Origin: Onchidella celtica
Taxonomy: Eukaryota; Mollusca; Gastropoda; Systellommatophora; Onchidiidae
Length of the DNA: 64,000 nucleotides
Assembly (NCBI GenBank): GCA_963931925.1
Contig: OZ007571.1
Coordinates: 62,901,589 to 62,965,588, forward strand
Direction: 5' to 3'
Part shown: positions 53,953 through 64,000 of the stretch, piece after piece
Layout of the letters: every line of letters begins with the position of its first letter
Numbering within the stretch: position 1 is the stretch's first letter
Notes under the pieces: model-generated
Told to the model about the DNA's origin: nothing
What the model saw: only the letters and a program-made list of their open reading frames with translations
Database searches by the model: none
Made by a program: the position numbers and the translations under genes

Positions 53953-54153
53953 TAAAGGTAGCCACACAAAGGCCACCAAATTCGGTCACCGAGCCACTAG
54001 GCGCTCTAGGTGAGAAGAATTGCACTACATAAACGGACCGAATCTAGGTGGGCTCTGTGTGCAGTTGTTGAAATTATATAGTGCAATTCTTCTCACCTAA
54101 AGCGCCTAGTGGCTCGGTGACCGAATTCGGTGGCCTTTGTGTGGCTACCCTTA
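53953..54153. mobile_element. Foldback/MITE-like element with ~78-bp inverted arms
   Basis: The left arm 53953-54030 (TAAAGGTAGCCACACAAAGG and on to AGAATTGCACTACAT) is the inverted copy of 54076-54153, with about four mismatches in 78 positions and no gaps. The unpaired centre is only ~45 bp. The element is flanked by, or ends in, TA at 53953-53954 and 54152-54153, compatible with the TA target duplication of Tc1/mariner-type MITEs. There is no coding capacity. As RNA it would form a very long hairpin. High arm identity suggests a fairly recent insertion or conversion between arms. Confidence 0.8.
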
Positions 54154-55170
54154 CGCTATACTTTTTTAAAAAATGAATTTAGGTAAAAACTTTGACGTTT
54201 CTCGGTTGTCTTGCAACTTTGCTCTTATTTATATAAGATATTCCTGGTGAGCTTTTATTTCCCAATTCGTGTTTAACCTTCCAGTGCCCAATGAAAAAAA
54301 AAATGAAACATGTCACTCGATGCTGAATACCTTGTTTCTAGAACACTCCCTAATATTTTATCAACAATTAATTTTTCGTCGTGAAAATTTGCCAGAAAAG
54401 TTTGTATTTGGCTAAGTTTTTCGCCTCTCGGAGGTTTGGATAAATCAGCCGGTATCTGGGAACTAATGTATCTAAACTATCCAGGCTATTTAACTGTGAA
54501 AGTAGGATGCCACATGAAATCCAACAGCCGGGGGTGTAAAGTTATTATTAACAAAAGGAGAGATAAGCAGTACTTTATAGCTGAGGTGGTTAAACCTTTT
54601 TTCGGTCTCAGATCTTCCCCGGTCACTGGAAAGAGTTCATTCTGTTTGTGGGACGTCCCAAACTCATCTTTTACAAATCATATTGTAATCGTTTTTGTAA
54701 AAACGCAGCAGACCTGAGTAGTAATCCAGATGCGCTTGAACTGGTTTGAACGATCCATATGAAATAAGTAACTATTTCATAAATCACCATGACAGAAGAC
54801 ACTACACGACGTCGTGTAGGCTACTTGTAGCGTGACAAAAATACTACTTCTGTATTTCACAACACAACCACTGATGTTTTCTCTGTAAAACTACAGATAT
54901 TCAAAGTCAGTCCTTATTTACCTTGCTACATATAACACTTCTTCGGATTTCAAAACATGAAAATCACTGGTTAAGAGAACGGGTTTGGGAACGATCTTGC
55001 CACAACAAACTACACGCTCTCATGACTTGCGGTCTCTGGAAAGTGGCGAAGTGTACTCCGGTGTTCACCCACATGGACTCGTCGACTTACGGAAACTTAC
55101 ACCCATGAAAATGTGGTAGACATCCAGTGTGCGCAGGGGAAGAAGCCAAGTAACTTCTTCACGTTTTCTC
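54154..55170. other. Non-coding DNA with an 18-bp perfect palindrome
   Basis: CTACACGACGTCGTGTAG at 54802-54819 is a perfect palindrome centred on GACGTC (CRE/AatII-like core). An open frame at 54436-54717 (93 codons, TTG start) has no known domain. Confidence 0.5.
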
Positions 55171-55187
55171 CGGGGGGGGGGGGGGGT
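55171..55187 (+). repeat. G15 tract
   Basis: About 15 consecutive G at 55172-55186. Confidence 0.9.
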
Positions 55188-58100
55188 AGTGTAAGTAAGA
55201 AAAGCACACCCTAATGCTTCTCAGCCTCCCCCCAAAACCCTAATAACCTACAAGGAGGTTTGCAAACGTCGTGTGAACCATTTGGTATTTCATGTGGGTT
55301 TTCTTCTTTCCCCTTTTTACCTTTTCGTTCCCCTGTCACACTTATAATTTTTTTCCCCGTTACTCATAATACCGCTGGAAAAAATCTCTAGAACAGAAAC
55401 AACGTAAAAACGAAGAAGAAAAAAGTTGGCCTAAGGTACACTCAGCTTACAAGCAAGGCTCAGGTCGCCACGTCAGGAAGAGAAAATAAACTAAGGACGC
55501 TTCACTGAGAACGCCTCTGACGAAAGAACGCTGCAAGGACTGACTACCCAACCGATTCATAGTCACCCAATTACGCAGTCGTCTTCAAAAAGAATCATTC
55601 GTTTCATAATTTTTTTCTTTAGTGAGGAGGAGTGAGAGAACGGAATAATTACCACAAACGCAAGAAAAGAAAGAAAGAAAGAAATGCGTGGAAAATTCTT
55701 GAAGCGTTTCCTGCTGTTTGGAATGTTGATGACAACCCCACAACCTAACACGAGACGGTACATAGGAGTGATGCGAGAAGAAAATTACACCTTCCCGCCT
55801 ATTTGGCAGTTTGGGAAGAAGAGGAGAGAAAGAAGAAGAAGAGAAAAAATCTGGCCTGAAATTCATGAACGAAGGATATATGGGATGCTACAGAAGGAAA
55901 GGCAAAGCGGTTGAATTGTGTTGTTGAAGGGAGGCAGGTTAAATGATGGTGCTCACAACAGCATCTCCACCTGCTGTGGAAACACAGGGGTGAAAATGTT
56001 GGCGCTACACATTTACTGTTTATGACGAAACCTCAGCGTACAGTTGAAGAGGTTTAAGCCGTGCCATGCCTAAATCCACGTGCAGTCCAAAACAAACCAG
56101 TGCAAACTGATGAGCATGTGGACCGTCATCTGTGCAGGGCATACCAACCCAGGTGTGACACCTTGAAAGAGTTGTTTTCTGAGACTAAAAGACCCGGTGC
56201 GAACTGGCCGATTTTGATCGGCCACCTCGTTGGCTGGTGATGTCACGACACTGAGATGGTTAGTGTGCGAGATCTCACTGTTGAAAGTGTAGGTCGTCAA
56301 TCTGCCACACAAATAGTTGGCTGATCAAAACCGGCTAGTGCCCCCCCCCCCGGCCATACACCGCACACAAGAAAGGCGTTTTGCCCATTGGTGTCCAGCC
56401 ACTGAATCCTCACTCTTCTGCAGCGATAACCCACAAAAGGCCCTTTTAAGGGCTTCACCAAACCACAGGCAAGCCTGGAAACCAAAATAGAGAAACAAAA
56501 ACACCAAACCAGCAAAAGAGGTATAAAAGCCTATGGCAGCCGTCCTATCCTATATAAATAAAGACCACAACGCATTGATGTCCGGGTATTTTAAGACGGT
56601 GTCACTAAGACAAAATAACAAAGTGATGATTATTTTGGGCCATCAAGGCAGCCCGAGCTCTTTAGTTTACCCCCCTGCTCGAGGTGATCAATGCTGGTTC
56701 TGAAAGACACCCTTCGTCCGCCATGCCATCAAATTATCACCTAGGACAACAACCACACGTCGCCCGTCACAATGGCCACGAAAATTTACCACCTAATATT
56801 CTTTTTTAAAACCATTAAATTACATTATCATTAAATACAATGGTACAGAACGAATGAAATGCCTTCCCTCCCTCTTTCGGCTTTTCCTGCACCCCCCCCC
56901 CTTCCCCACCCCCCACCCCCTTTTTTTTTTCGTTTTACTTATAGCACTTGCGCTCACACTGTTCTAGGGGAAATACAAGTCCTTGCACAAATTTGAGGAT
57001 GAAAAGTGTGAAAATTGCCTAATTATTCATCTCTTTCCCTTTTGTAACACAGATTCGATATATGATTGTCTATTTTCATGAGACGACAATATTTCTATAA
57101 CACATCAGTTTGCGGCTGAGTGAGCGATTCTCCTGCTTGCCACGCTCACTTAACATACCAAGACACAACTTGAAAATTATACATAATAGGACCACAAAAC
57201 AGTCTGTCCAACAACAAATTCTTTTTGTAAAACTGCTAAATTTACTGGGAATTTTTGCGCCATTTTGTCATGCCAAACTTCACTTTCGTTATGAACTTAC
57301 TACCTCACAAGGCGATACCTTCATAACGCACTAAAAAAAAAAAATAGAAAAAAATCCTATGCATCGCACCATGATTATAAAACGTCTGAAATACGTACCA
57401 GTTTCAGTCCATCTTAAATTCAAAATGTTATTTTTTTTTCAGTGCACACATGAGGTCTTTCCTTTCAGTCATCGCGAGACGCAAATCTGTGGTTTATGGA
57501 ACACGATGAAAAGCAGGGATCAGACATAAGACCATAAATGAATTTAAAACAGATTTATTTGTACTGGTAAAAAAAAAGGAATGAATTCTGTTCCTCACTG
57601 TGTGAAGGTCTCTGGTTTGACGCAGAGAAAACACTAAAGCGAATCAGTATAAAAGCTATTCAGCTGAAGCGTCCTGCGGGCAACTACCATTTCTATGTGA
57701 CTGAGACGTGGTCTTTATGAATAGAAGACTGCATTCAGCAGTGACGGTTTCCCGGAGACTGCTAAAGTATGCAGTAATAGGTGGAGCAGAACTCTGTCCA
57801 AGGCGTTCCAATACCCTAAAGGTGTCCTGAATTATTCACGCGATTTCACTAGCACCATGTGACTTGGATGACAAAACTCTTCCACCAGTGGGATCTCTAT
57901 ATGACGACGTTAGAAATGGACATCACACGACACAACAGTCGAGTCTGCTCGCTGGAGCAAAGCATGAGTGATCACAGAAGGCAATAAAAACAGTCGAAAA
58001 ATCGATAGTTGGATCGAAACAATCGAAGATCAACACAAATGATCGTTGGTGGGATGTTTAACTAAGGCCTTCATATTTCGGAAGTGAAACTGAATTATTC

Positions 58101-61100
58101 TGAGACTCTGCTAATTTTCTGTATTGTTTTCAATATTTAATCATCACATCTCTTTTCATTTTCGAAATCAAAACGTATCTTCTTCTTCTTTCGTTCACCA
58201 TATCAAACATACAATGCAATCACCTATAGAAGAATATCAAAAGCCATACCACTAATTTCTGTTGTTGTTTTTTAAAGAGATCTTTCATATGCCACTGTTA
58301 TTTTAGTGGTAAATGTTTTCTGCACAATCAAGATTATCGTGAAGAATGCCAGAAAATGGCCACCAAAAGCTTGAGGAAATAAGAAATTTTAGATACCGGT
58401 AAAACCGCGCTCTGGATCGAGCCAGCTTTTATCGGCATTTCGATGCAGCGACAAGCAGTAGACGGCAAATCACCTTTTCTCCAGCATAATACCACCAGTA
58501 TCTCTGAAATCTTAGGGTTTTGTATAAATTATCAGAATTTGGCCTGTCGCGCGTTTACATGCAGCCAGCTAGTTTGTCACTTGGGCAAGGCTGGTGTAAG
58601 GCATCCTCCACTGTGTAGGGCGTGGGCACATTGTCATATCAAGCATTTGCCAGAGACTGTATGTCCGACTGTGGTATATTGTATATGATTTTTTGAACAA
58701 TTAAATGCCTGAATCAACTCCACTGAGTTTGGTGCCATTCACGTTAATAAAAAACAAAAAGAAGCCCGTTCCGTAACTTCGCATAAATCGATATCGTGGA
58801 CCCCCTCTTGAAGATAAACACGTGGCGTCGTAGGAGTTTAATAAACTTGTTCTTAAAATTACAAAAATGCACACACGTTTACGCCATTCCCTCAACTGAG
58901 ACTTATAACGGATATCGTGAAACTGTTGTGCGTTGTCTATGCCGCTATAATTTTTTAATGTAACTCTTACTGCCACTTCTTTCAAATTATTCACTCTTGC
59001 GCGTGAAGACTTTTGGATAGCATTAACGCACCATTCGTCTCTGACAGATGACAATTCTTATAGCATCCAATACTTAATAATCGAGTTTCAAGTTGTAGTT
59101 CACTAGTCATTGTTAATTTACCGAGAGTGTAAACACTTCCTAGTTTCAATGTTCATTACAACAGCCTGTACAAGCCAGTTATGGACGTAATGTTCACTTC
59201 TTAAGCTTCATGTCCAGAAAATCACTAACCACCCGATTTGACTTGCAGTAACATACTGTATGCATCTACACAGCCCATGTGGTTGCTTAAACCGAAAGAT
59301 TGCTGAACAAACATTATAATGGCAGGCCTGTAAAGTAAGTAGGGGATTACGACTCTAGTAAAAAGGCTGTCACAATATTTAACTATATAAAATGCTATAT
59401 TCATGATAAAATCCCAATTTTTAAATTAAAAAACCGTCTCCTCATGGATCCCCTCAAATTTCTAATCTCCATTGAAAGAACGAAAAGGCTTCACTGATAT
59501 TTCTCTTTGACAGTCAAAGTTATCGTAATCGCTTTACATCTTACAGTCCAGCCATTTATTTACGCAGCTGTAATCCGATTACATGCTAGGATTTACGAAA
59601 GCGTTGACTATTAGAATCTGCACTTTCAGCTCAACAGTTTCGCCGCTTTCCACCAAGGACTTACGACAATATAAGCGGCTGTCCACAATAGATTAAATCA
59701 GCATTGTGCTCACAAAAAAGCTTGTCTCATTTTGCATTGTTTTGAGAAGTGCCAATAATTTGCTGATTTACGGTGAAATGTTTATCTTACAGAGTCAGTT
59801 TTTTGTTGTTTTTTTTAATATTACCGCGGATACTCATTCGAGCATCTTTCTTTCATATTTTTTTTTTTAACTTCAAGAATAAGAAAATGAAGGGCCATTG
59901 CATTTTTGGTCCAAGTCTGACTTAGGCCGTTACGTTAACGCAGTGACGAAATGTATAGCCCAGTGAAAGGCACGACTGTGGCACGGTGCAGGTACGAACC
60001 GGTCCTTCTGTTAAGTGAAACGGAATGAGTGTCACAGGCCATTGCAAACCCCGGCAAGACAAGCAAGACAGACAAGGACCTACTTATTTCATCTGATTGA
60101 GCATTTACCAGGCCGTGGCATGCGTTGTACTGACGAGACCAAACAATATGTCAAGTAAATGCATGGAAATCGTTCATTTAGATGAATGTGATGTTCCTAC
60201 CTGAACAGCTGTCTTAGTGGCAACAACTGTCAGAGGCCCTAGGGATACTGGTTTTTTCCAAAGTTTCGTATGTTCGTGTCATTATAGCTAAAAAGCATGC
60301 CCTGTGTCTTATTGTTGGAACTTGTTACGATCCTATTTAATTTTAAAGGAGGTAACATTTATTTTGCTGACATCCTTTATCACAATGATTAGCACAAGGG
60401 AGTAGACGTGGTAACTATTACAGTCTGCACTTGCTTTAAATGTGCTTAATGTTAAAAAAGCGAAAATAGTTCATCACAAATCTTGCCTGAAATGTTTCTG
60501 AATTACGGGTTAACATTCGTTTTTCTCTGTCCAGATCTATCGGTCTCAGAGAGTTAACACCTTTCTCCCAGGCATGAGAGCCAAACGTTTGTACCCACAA
60601 AAAGCCACCAGAATGATAACAGGCTGTAAATATTTCATCATAACCAGCCTTGCCGTCCCTATTCCCCACAATCCCCATTTACGTATCCTTTGCTATGATA
60701 ATCATGTAAATCAGACGGTTCTCCAAACACAATTTTAACTGATCTAGCGTGTGCAGGTTAAGCATGGAACCTGCATATATGTTACGACAGAATAGGAAAA
60801 CAATGAAGTGCATGAACATTTATCAGTAAAAACTAATATACGCACTTATTTTCCCAATACAGATAATTTTTTGAACGATAAAAATGTCGGCACTGCCATA
60901 CATGTATACAGATACACACAAGTATGTAAATAACATTTATATCGACAAATTCTCCCTACACTAGATCTCCCTTCCCCTAACCAACAAATGCTGAAAAGAT
61001 AAGGGGCAAATAAATGACACAGAAAATAATAACATACTTCCTGACTGTGTCATTCAAGCCAATGTCCACAGAAAATCAAAACATCCAAAATCGAATAACG

Positions 61101-61379
61101 CAAAGATTCACCACTGGCATCAAATTATGATCACCGAAAGACAAAACCACCGCACTTTCTTAATTAACATACATAAAACCGTATTTGCTGTGACGGCAAG
61201 TTGAATAACAACATTTCAAAATGATAGCATACCTTAAACAAAAGCACCAAATAACGTAGATGAAAATAAGAAATAAGAAAGGCAACACGATAGGACCGCG
61301 GACTCCAGGTGACCTCTGAAACTACGAAGTCTACACCAGGCCTACAGGCAGAAGGAAAATACACTTAGATCAAAAAAGA
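55188..61379. other. Non-coding DNA with no supported gene
   Basis: About 6.2 kb with C10-11 at 56341-56350, a C/T block at 56891-56930 (C9, then C/A, then T10) and a palindrome TGGCCGAT/ATCGGCCA near 56206-56225. Open frames reach 117 codons (59054-58701, minus) without a recognisable domain. TATAAAAG occurs at about 56522 and 57650 but with no other promoter evidence. Confidence 0.45.
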
Positions 61380-61640
61380 ATGAGACATTGCGCGGACCTG
61401 AAGCGTTTAAAAGTATTAACCTAAGCTAAGCCGTCCCGAAAACTTGTTGGCGCGCCTCGTTCAAGCAAGTCCCACCCACACACCCACCAACTTACAGTTG
61501 AGTTTTTCGAGTCGCTCCCGAAACCCCCGTCAAGCAAACAGAGCAAAGCGAGTAACGAAACACCGCGTTCACTGAAGAATGAGCCCTCCGCTTCAGGAAA
61601 GTCTCAAGACGCCGAGCTAGTGAACAAAACAATAAATAAC
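61380..61640 (-). promoter_or_regulatory. Second CpG-rich block, candidate promoter/first exon
   Basis: Local rise in G, C and CpG with GGCGCGCC and several CGAG/CTCG motifs in otherwise AT-rich DNA. On the minus strand it contains CAACT|GTAAGTT, a usable splice donor with the putative exon ending at 61496. No coding sequence is attached. This is weaker than the block at 21266-21470. Confidence 0.25.
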
Positions 61641-63159
61641 ACTCTGTATGCAATGCGGAAACCTTACCATGTCTGTTTTAGCCGACAGTTTATTTATTTT
61701 TGAGTACTTTCCATGATGATTTTCCGCCACCTTCCACGCTAACAGTGTTACAGTGGTCTTTAAAAAAATAGCATACATCTCTCAAACCCGTGCGATCTTT
61801 ATTTTCAGATTAGTAAGTTATGGTAATCATTGATCGACGATAATCATAAAAGTTTCTCTCTTTCGGTTATTTGTTATTCAGGCGGGGAGGGGTGCGGGGA
61901 GGGTGGGGGGGGGGGAAGAGACAGAGCACGGCGGCCCATGGCAAAGGAGGGCTTGGGGCTTTAAAAAAATAAAAAAGGCTGATCTAAAGAACTGCCATTT
62001 TGTACACTCATGATCTGACGTCACATACCCTGAACTTCCAACAAAAGTCTGTCATTATTATTATAGTTTTTAATTTTGAAAGAACTTAGAGAATATGAAA
62101 TACAAAATGTCACTGAAAAATGAACAAACCATCGCAAATAACAACACCGCATGGGTAAACAGCACTTTGCCTTCGTATGCTCCAACACATTTTGAGAGAA
62201 AAGAAAGGCACTTTTACTTCTACAACAGATGAAATAGCATTTCCTTTTAAAGTGTTAAGTTCCTTCACCCAGAAATGATATTCATTTGAGAGACGTATCT
62301 TTTAAAATTTCATCCAGGATTTAAAAGCAAAATTATTCTGCCTTAGTTTGAGCCTAGCTACTGAAACAAACACAAAATATATATAGATACATATTATATA
62401 TATGATTTTTCTGCTCAGATGAACAGCTTCCCTCAATGTTGGTTAGGGAATTTCTCTCTTTCTCAAATCACATTTGGTTATAGGCGTAAATCATTTTACC
62501 AAATTGTTTATTTTTATGGCGCATCTGAATGGACATTTTACAAAAGACTCAGGGACTTTGACCAAAAAAGGAACAATACATCTAAAAGGGCAATTCTGCT
62601 ATGATGCAAACGACCATGATCACGTATGACCATATTTTTCTCTGGGTCTTTCTTTCTTTGCCTTGCACCGTTCTATCTTCTCTGTTGTCCATCTTGGAAA
62701 TCTTTATGGGAGGCCAACGGGAAACATGCATAACAAGTGTGCAAAATACAAACGCCATTTTAAAGCCTTTTTACCACTGTATTGAATGAGTTCGCAATTC
62801 CTCCATCATACATCTGCCCTGTGTGTTTACTATCTGTGACGAAGATCTAGCAAACTGGAAAGCTGTATGCTTGCCAAGTCAGCGAACCTTGACCGTCATA
62901 AAATAATTTTATTCCCCTACAACTTTGCGCGTTCTACTACCTTCTACCTCTCCCTTATTTGTTTTCGGGCCAGCGTGGTGTTGTGTGTGTGTGTGGGGGG
63001 TGTTAGAGGGGAGGGGGTGAGGTGGTGGAAAGTGGAGAATGCAGTGCTCTAGTGTGGATAAGGAGCACCGGGCGCGCTTGAGGTCACGCAAATGTAACGT
63101 CAAATCGTTTCAGACCCTAACGTCGTGCTTGTTACTTTTACACAAGTACAACCTACTAA
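61641..63159. other. Non-coding DNA with G-rich and GT repeats
   Basis: G-rich tract at 61882-61917 (ending in G10), a TA-rich patch at 62376-62404 and (GT)nG7 at 62983-63001. Short frames only. Confidence 0.5.
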
Positions 63160-63680
63160 TATAATGACATGTCACTGAAACGTGCATCACACACAGACAT
63201 GACGTCTTTTCTACCTACTCCTTGTCCAAAACCACGGCTTTTCTCTTTTTCCAACGAACCTTGATATTCTCACATAGCTTACAACGTGCTAATGTCTTGT
63301 CACAGAAACGTGATTTGAGGTCTTTATTTTAGGAGGTTCGCTGCCCTTGGCATTTACACCTCACTTTACTTGTTTTTTATTATTTCTTGTTCAGAACAAT
63401 GTCACAGAAACGTGCAACACACATAGTCCTATATACACCCCATCCCCCTTCCCCACCTCCGTTTTTTCCTTTCCAACGAACTTCGAAATTCTCATTTGGC
63501 TCCTTAAAGTGTGTTATGTCACAGAAATGTGCAAATAAGCACATAAACACACACACACACACCCCTCTCTCTATGACGTCTTCTCTTACCTCTTCCATCT
63601 CCGTAACCAAGGCTTTCTCTTTTCGGTACTGACTTGGGGATTCTCACTTAGTTTCTCAAAGTGTTACATTCAATAGTTCA
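63160..63680 (+). repeat. Diverged long-period tandem repeat (~100-135 bp)
   Basis: The core TGTCACAGAAACGTG recurs at about 63170 (TGTCACTGAAACGTG), 63298, 63400 and 63519 (TGTCACAGAAATGTG). Between cores a second theme recurs: ATGACGTCTT, a CT-rich stretch, TTTCC(A)ACGAAC, and ATTCTCA with (C/T)TTAGNTT. Spacing is uneven and the copies are strongly diverged, so this is an old array. A (CA)n run lies at 63549-63562. Confidence 0.65.
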
Positions 63681-63979
63681 ACATCTGTTAATTTTGGTTT
63701 CAGTCGTGCAGCAAAGCGAGTCAAGTACATGGAACTAGTAAGATTTGTTTTGGTCGCTATGCCAAAAGTCCACGACTTTTGCCCATCGCCAACATTTTTC
63801 TTGGGACCAATAAATTGAGCAACCATTTCCATGTCTTTCTCCTCTGTCCCAATCTTATTTGATTGTGTTGATTGTACCTTTTTTTCTTTACCACTATCAT
63901 GCCTTGAGCTCTCTTTCTTATCGCGGCATGCCAACTTCACATATTTATCATGAAGGCCTAGCTCCATCCTGCTATCCAC
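63656..63979 (-). CDS. Uncharacterised 107-codon open frame at window edge
   Basis: The minus-strand frame is Lys/Glu-rich in its first half (charged, probably disordered), followed by MEMVAQFIGPKKNVGDGQKS and then SSMYLTRFAARLKPKLTDVE. The composition is more protein-like than most frames here, and it lies against the right edge, so it could be part of something longer to the right. I recognise no family. A decayed transposon ORF or chance are both possible. Confidence 0.15.
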   Translation of the reverse strand: MDSRMELGLHDKYVKLACRDKKESSRHDSGKEKKVQSTQSNKIGTEEKDMEMVAQFIGPKKNVGDGQKSWTFGIATKTNLTSSMYLTRFAARLKPKLTDVELLNVTL

Positions 63980-64000
63980 CTACCCACGCACTTACCCCTT

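Noticed and set aside
56521..56531. TATA box (GGTATAAAAGCC), also at about 57648
   Set aside because: An isolated TATAAAAG is expected by chance in AT-rich DNA; no start region, CpG rise or ORF follows.
59941..60060. tRNA-like B-box (GGTTCGTACC on the minus strand)
   Set aside because: No matching A-box at the right distance and no cloverleaf stems.

Overview
This looks like gene-poor nuclear DNA from an animal, probably an invertebrate. A mollusc would fit the repeat make-up, but nothing here proves it. In 64 kb there is one long open reading frame, an RTE-type retrotransposon. There are no bacterial-style gene clusters or operons. The rest is AT-leaning non-coding DNA full of simple repeats: long GA/CT runs, CA and GTT/AAC microsatellites, CCAA/CCAG and CTGT tetranucleotides, and many pure G or C tracts of about 10-15 bases. 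I could not support any conventional host protein-coding gene, so the window is probably intronic or intergenic. Short spliced exons cannot be excluded by eye.

Layout. 1-8040: non-coding DNA with microsatellites and a short interstitial TTAGGG stretch at the left edge. 8085-8626: a ~34-37 bp minisatellite with a higher-order period of about 105 bp. 8958-12200: a complete-looking non-LTR retrotransposon on the minus strand. It has a structured 5' leader, one ORF of 993 codons (endonuclease plus reverse transcriptase), a 20-nt 3' UTR ending in (ATG)4, and a perfect 10-bp direct repeat (TCATACCAAT) on both sides that looks like a target-site duplication. 13914-14140: CCAA/CCAG repeat. 15334-15406: a degraded tRNA-like sequence on the minus strand, probably a SINE head or tRNA pseudogene. 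16706-17290: a 36-bp minisatellite that is open on the minus strand and would encode a 12-residue Cys-rich repeat. 20627-25704: three long GA arrays and a CpG-rich promoter-like block at 21266-21470. 25705-44000: mostly unremarkable, with a possible microexon at 30621-30647, a diverged duplication at 38068-38227 and one more GA array. 44158-46290: CT-rich and CTCACTCA blocks, then a CTGT-rich array that repeats a CTTTATTACC core. 49367-54153: a possible DNA-transposon end and two palindromic, MITE-like elements. 54154-64000: mostly unannotated, with a second CpG-rich block at 61380-61640 and a diverged long-period tandem repeat at 63160-63680.

How the parts relate. The retrotransposon is self-contained: its endonuclease would nick target DNA and its reverse transcriptase would copy its RNA from the nick. 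The two palindromic elements and the tRNA-like piece are non-autonomous and would depend on enzymes made elsewhere. The most interesting points are the full-length RTE copy with its structured leader, the Cys-rich minisatellite ORF, and the ~78-bp-arm foldback element at 53953-54153.
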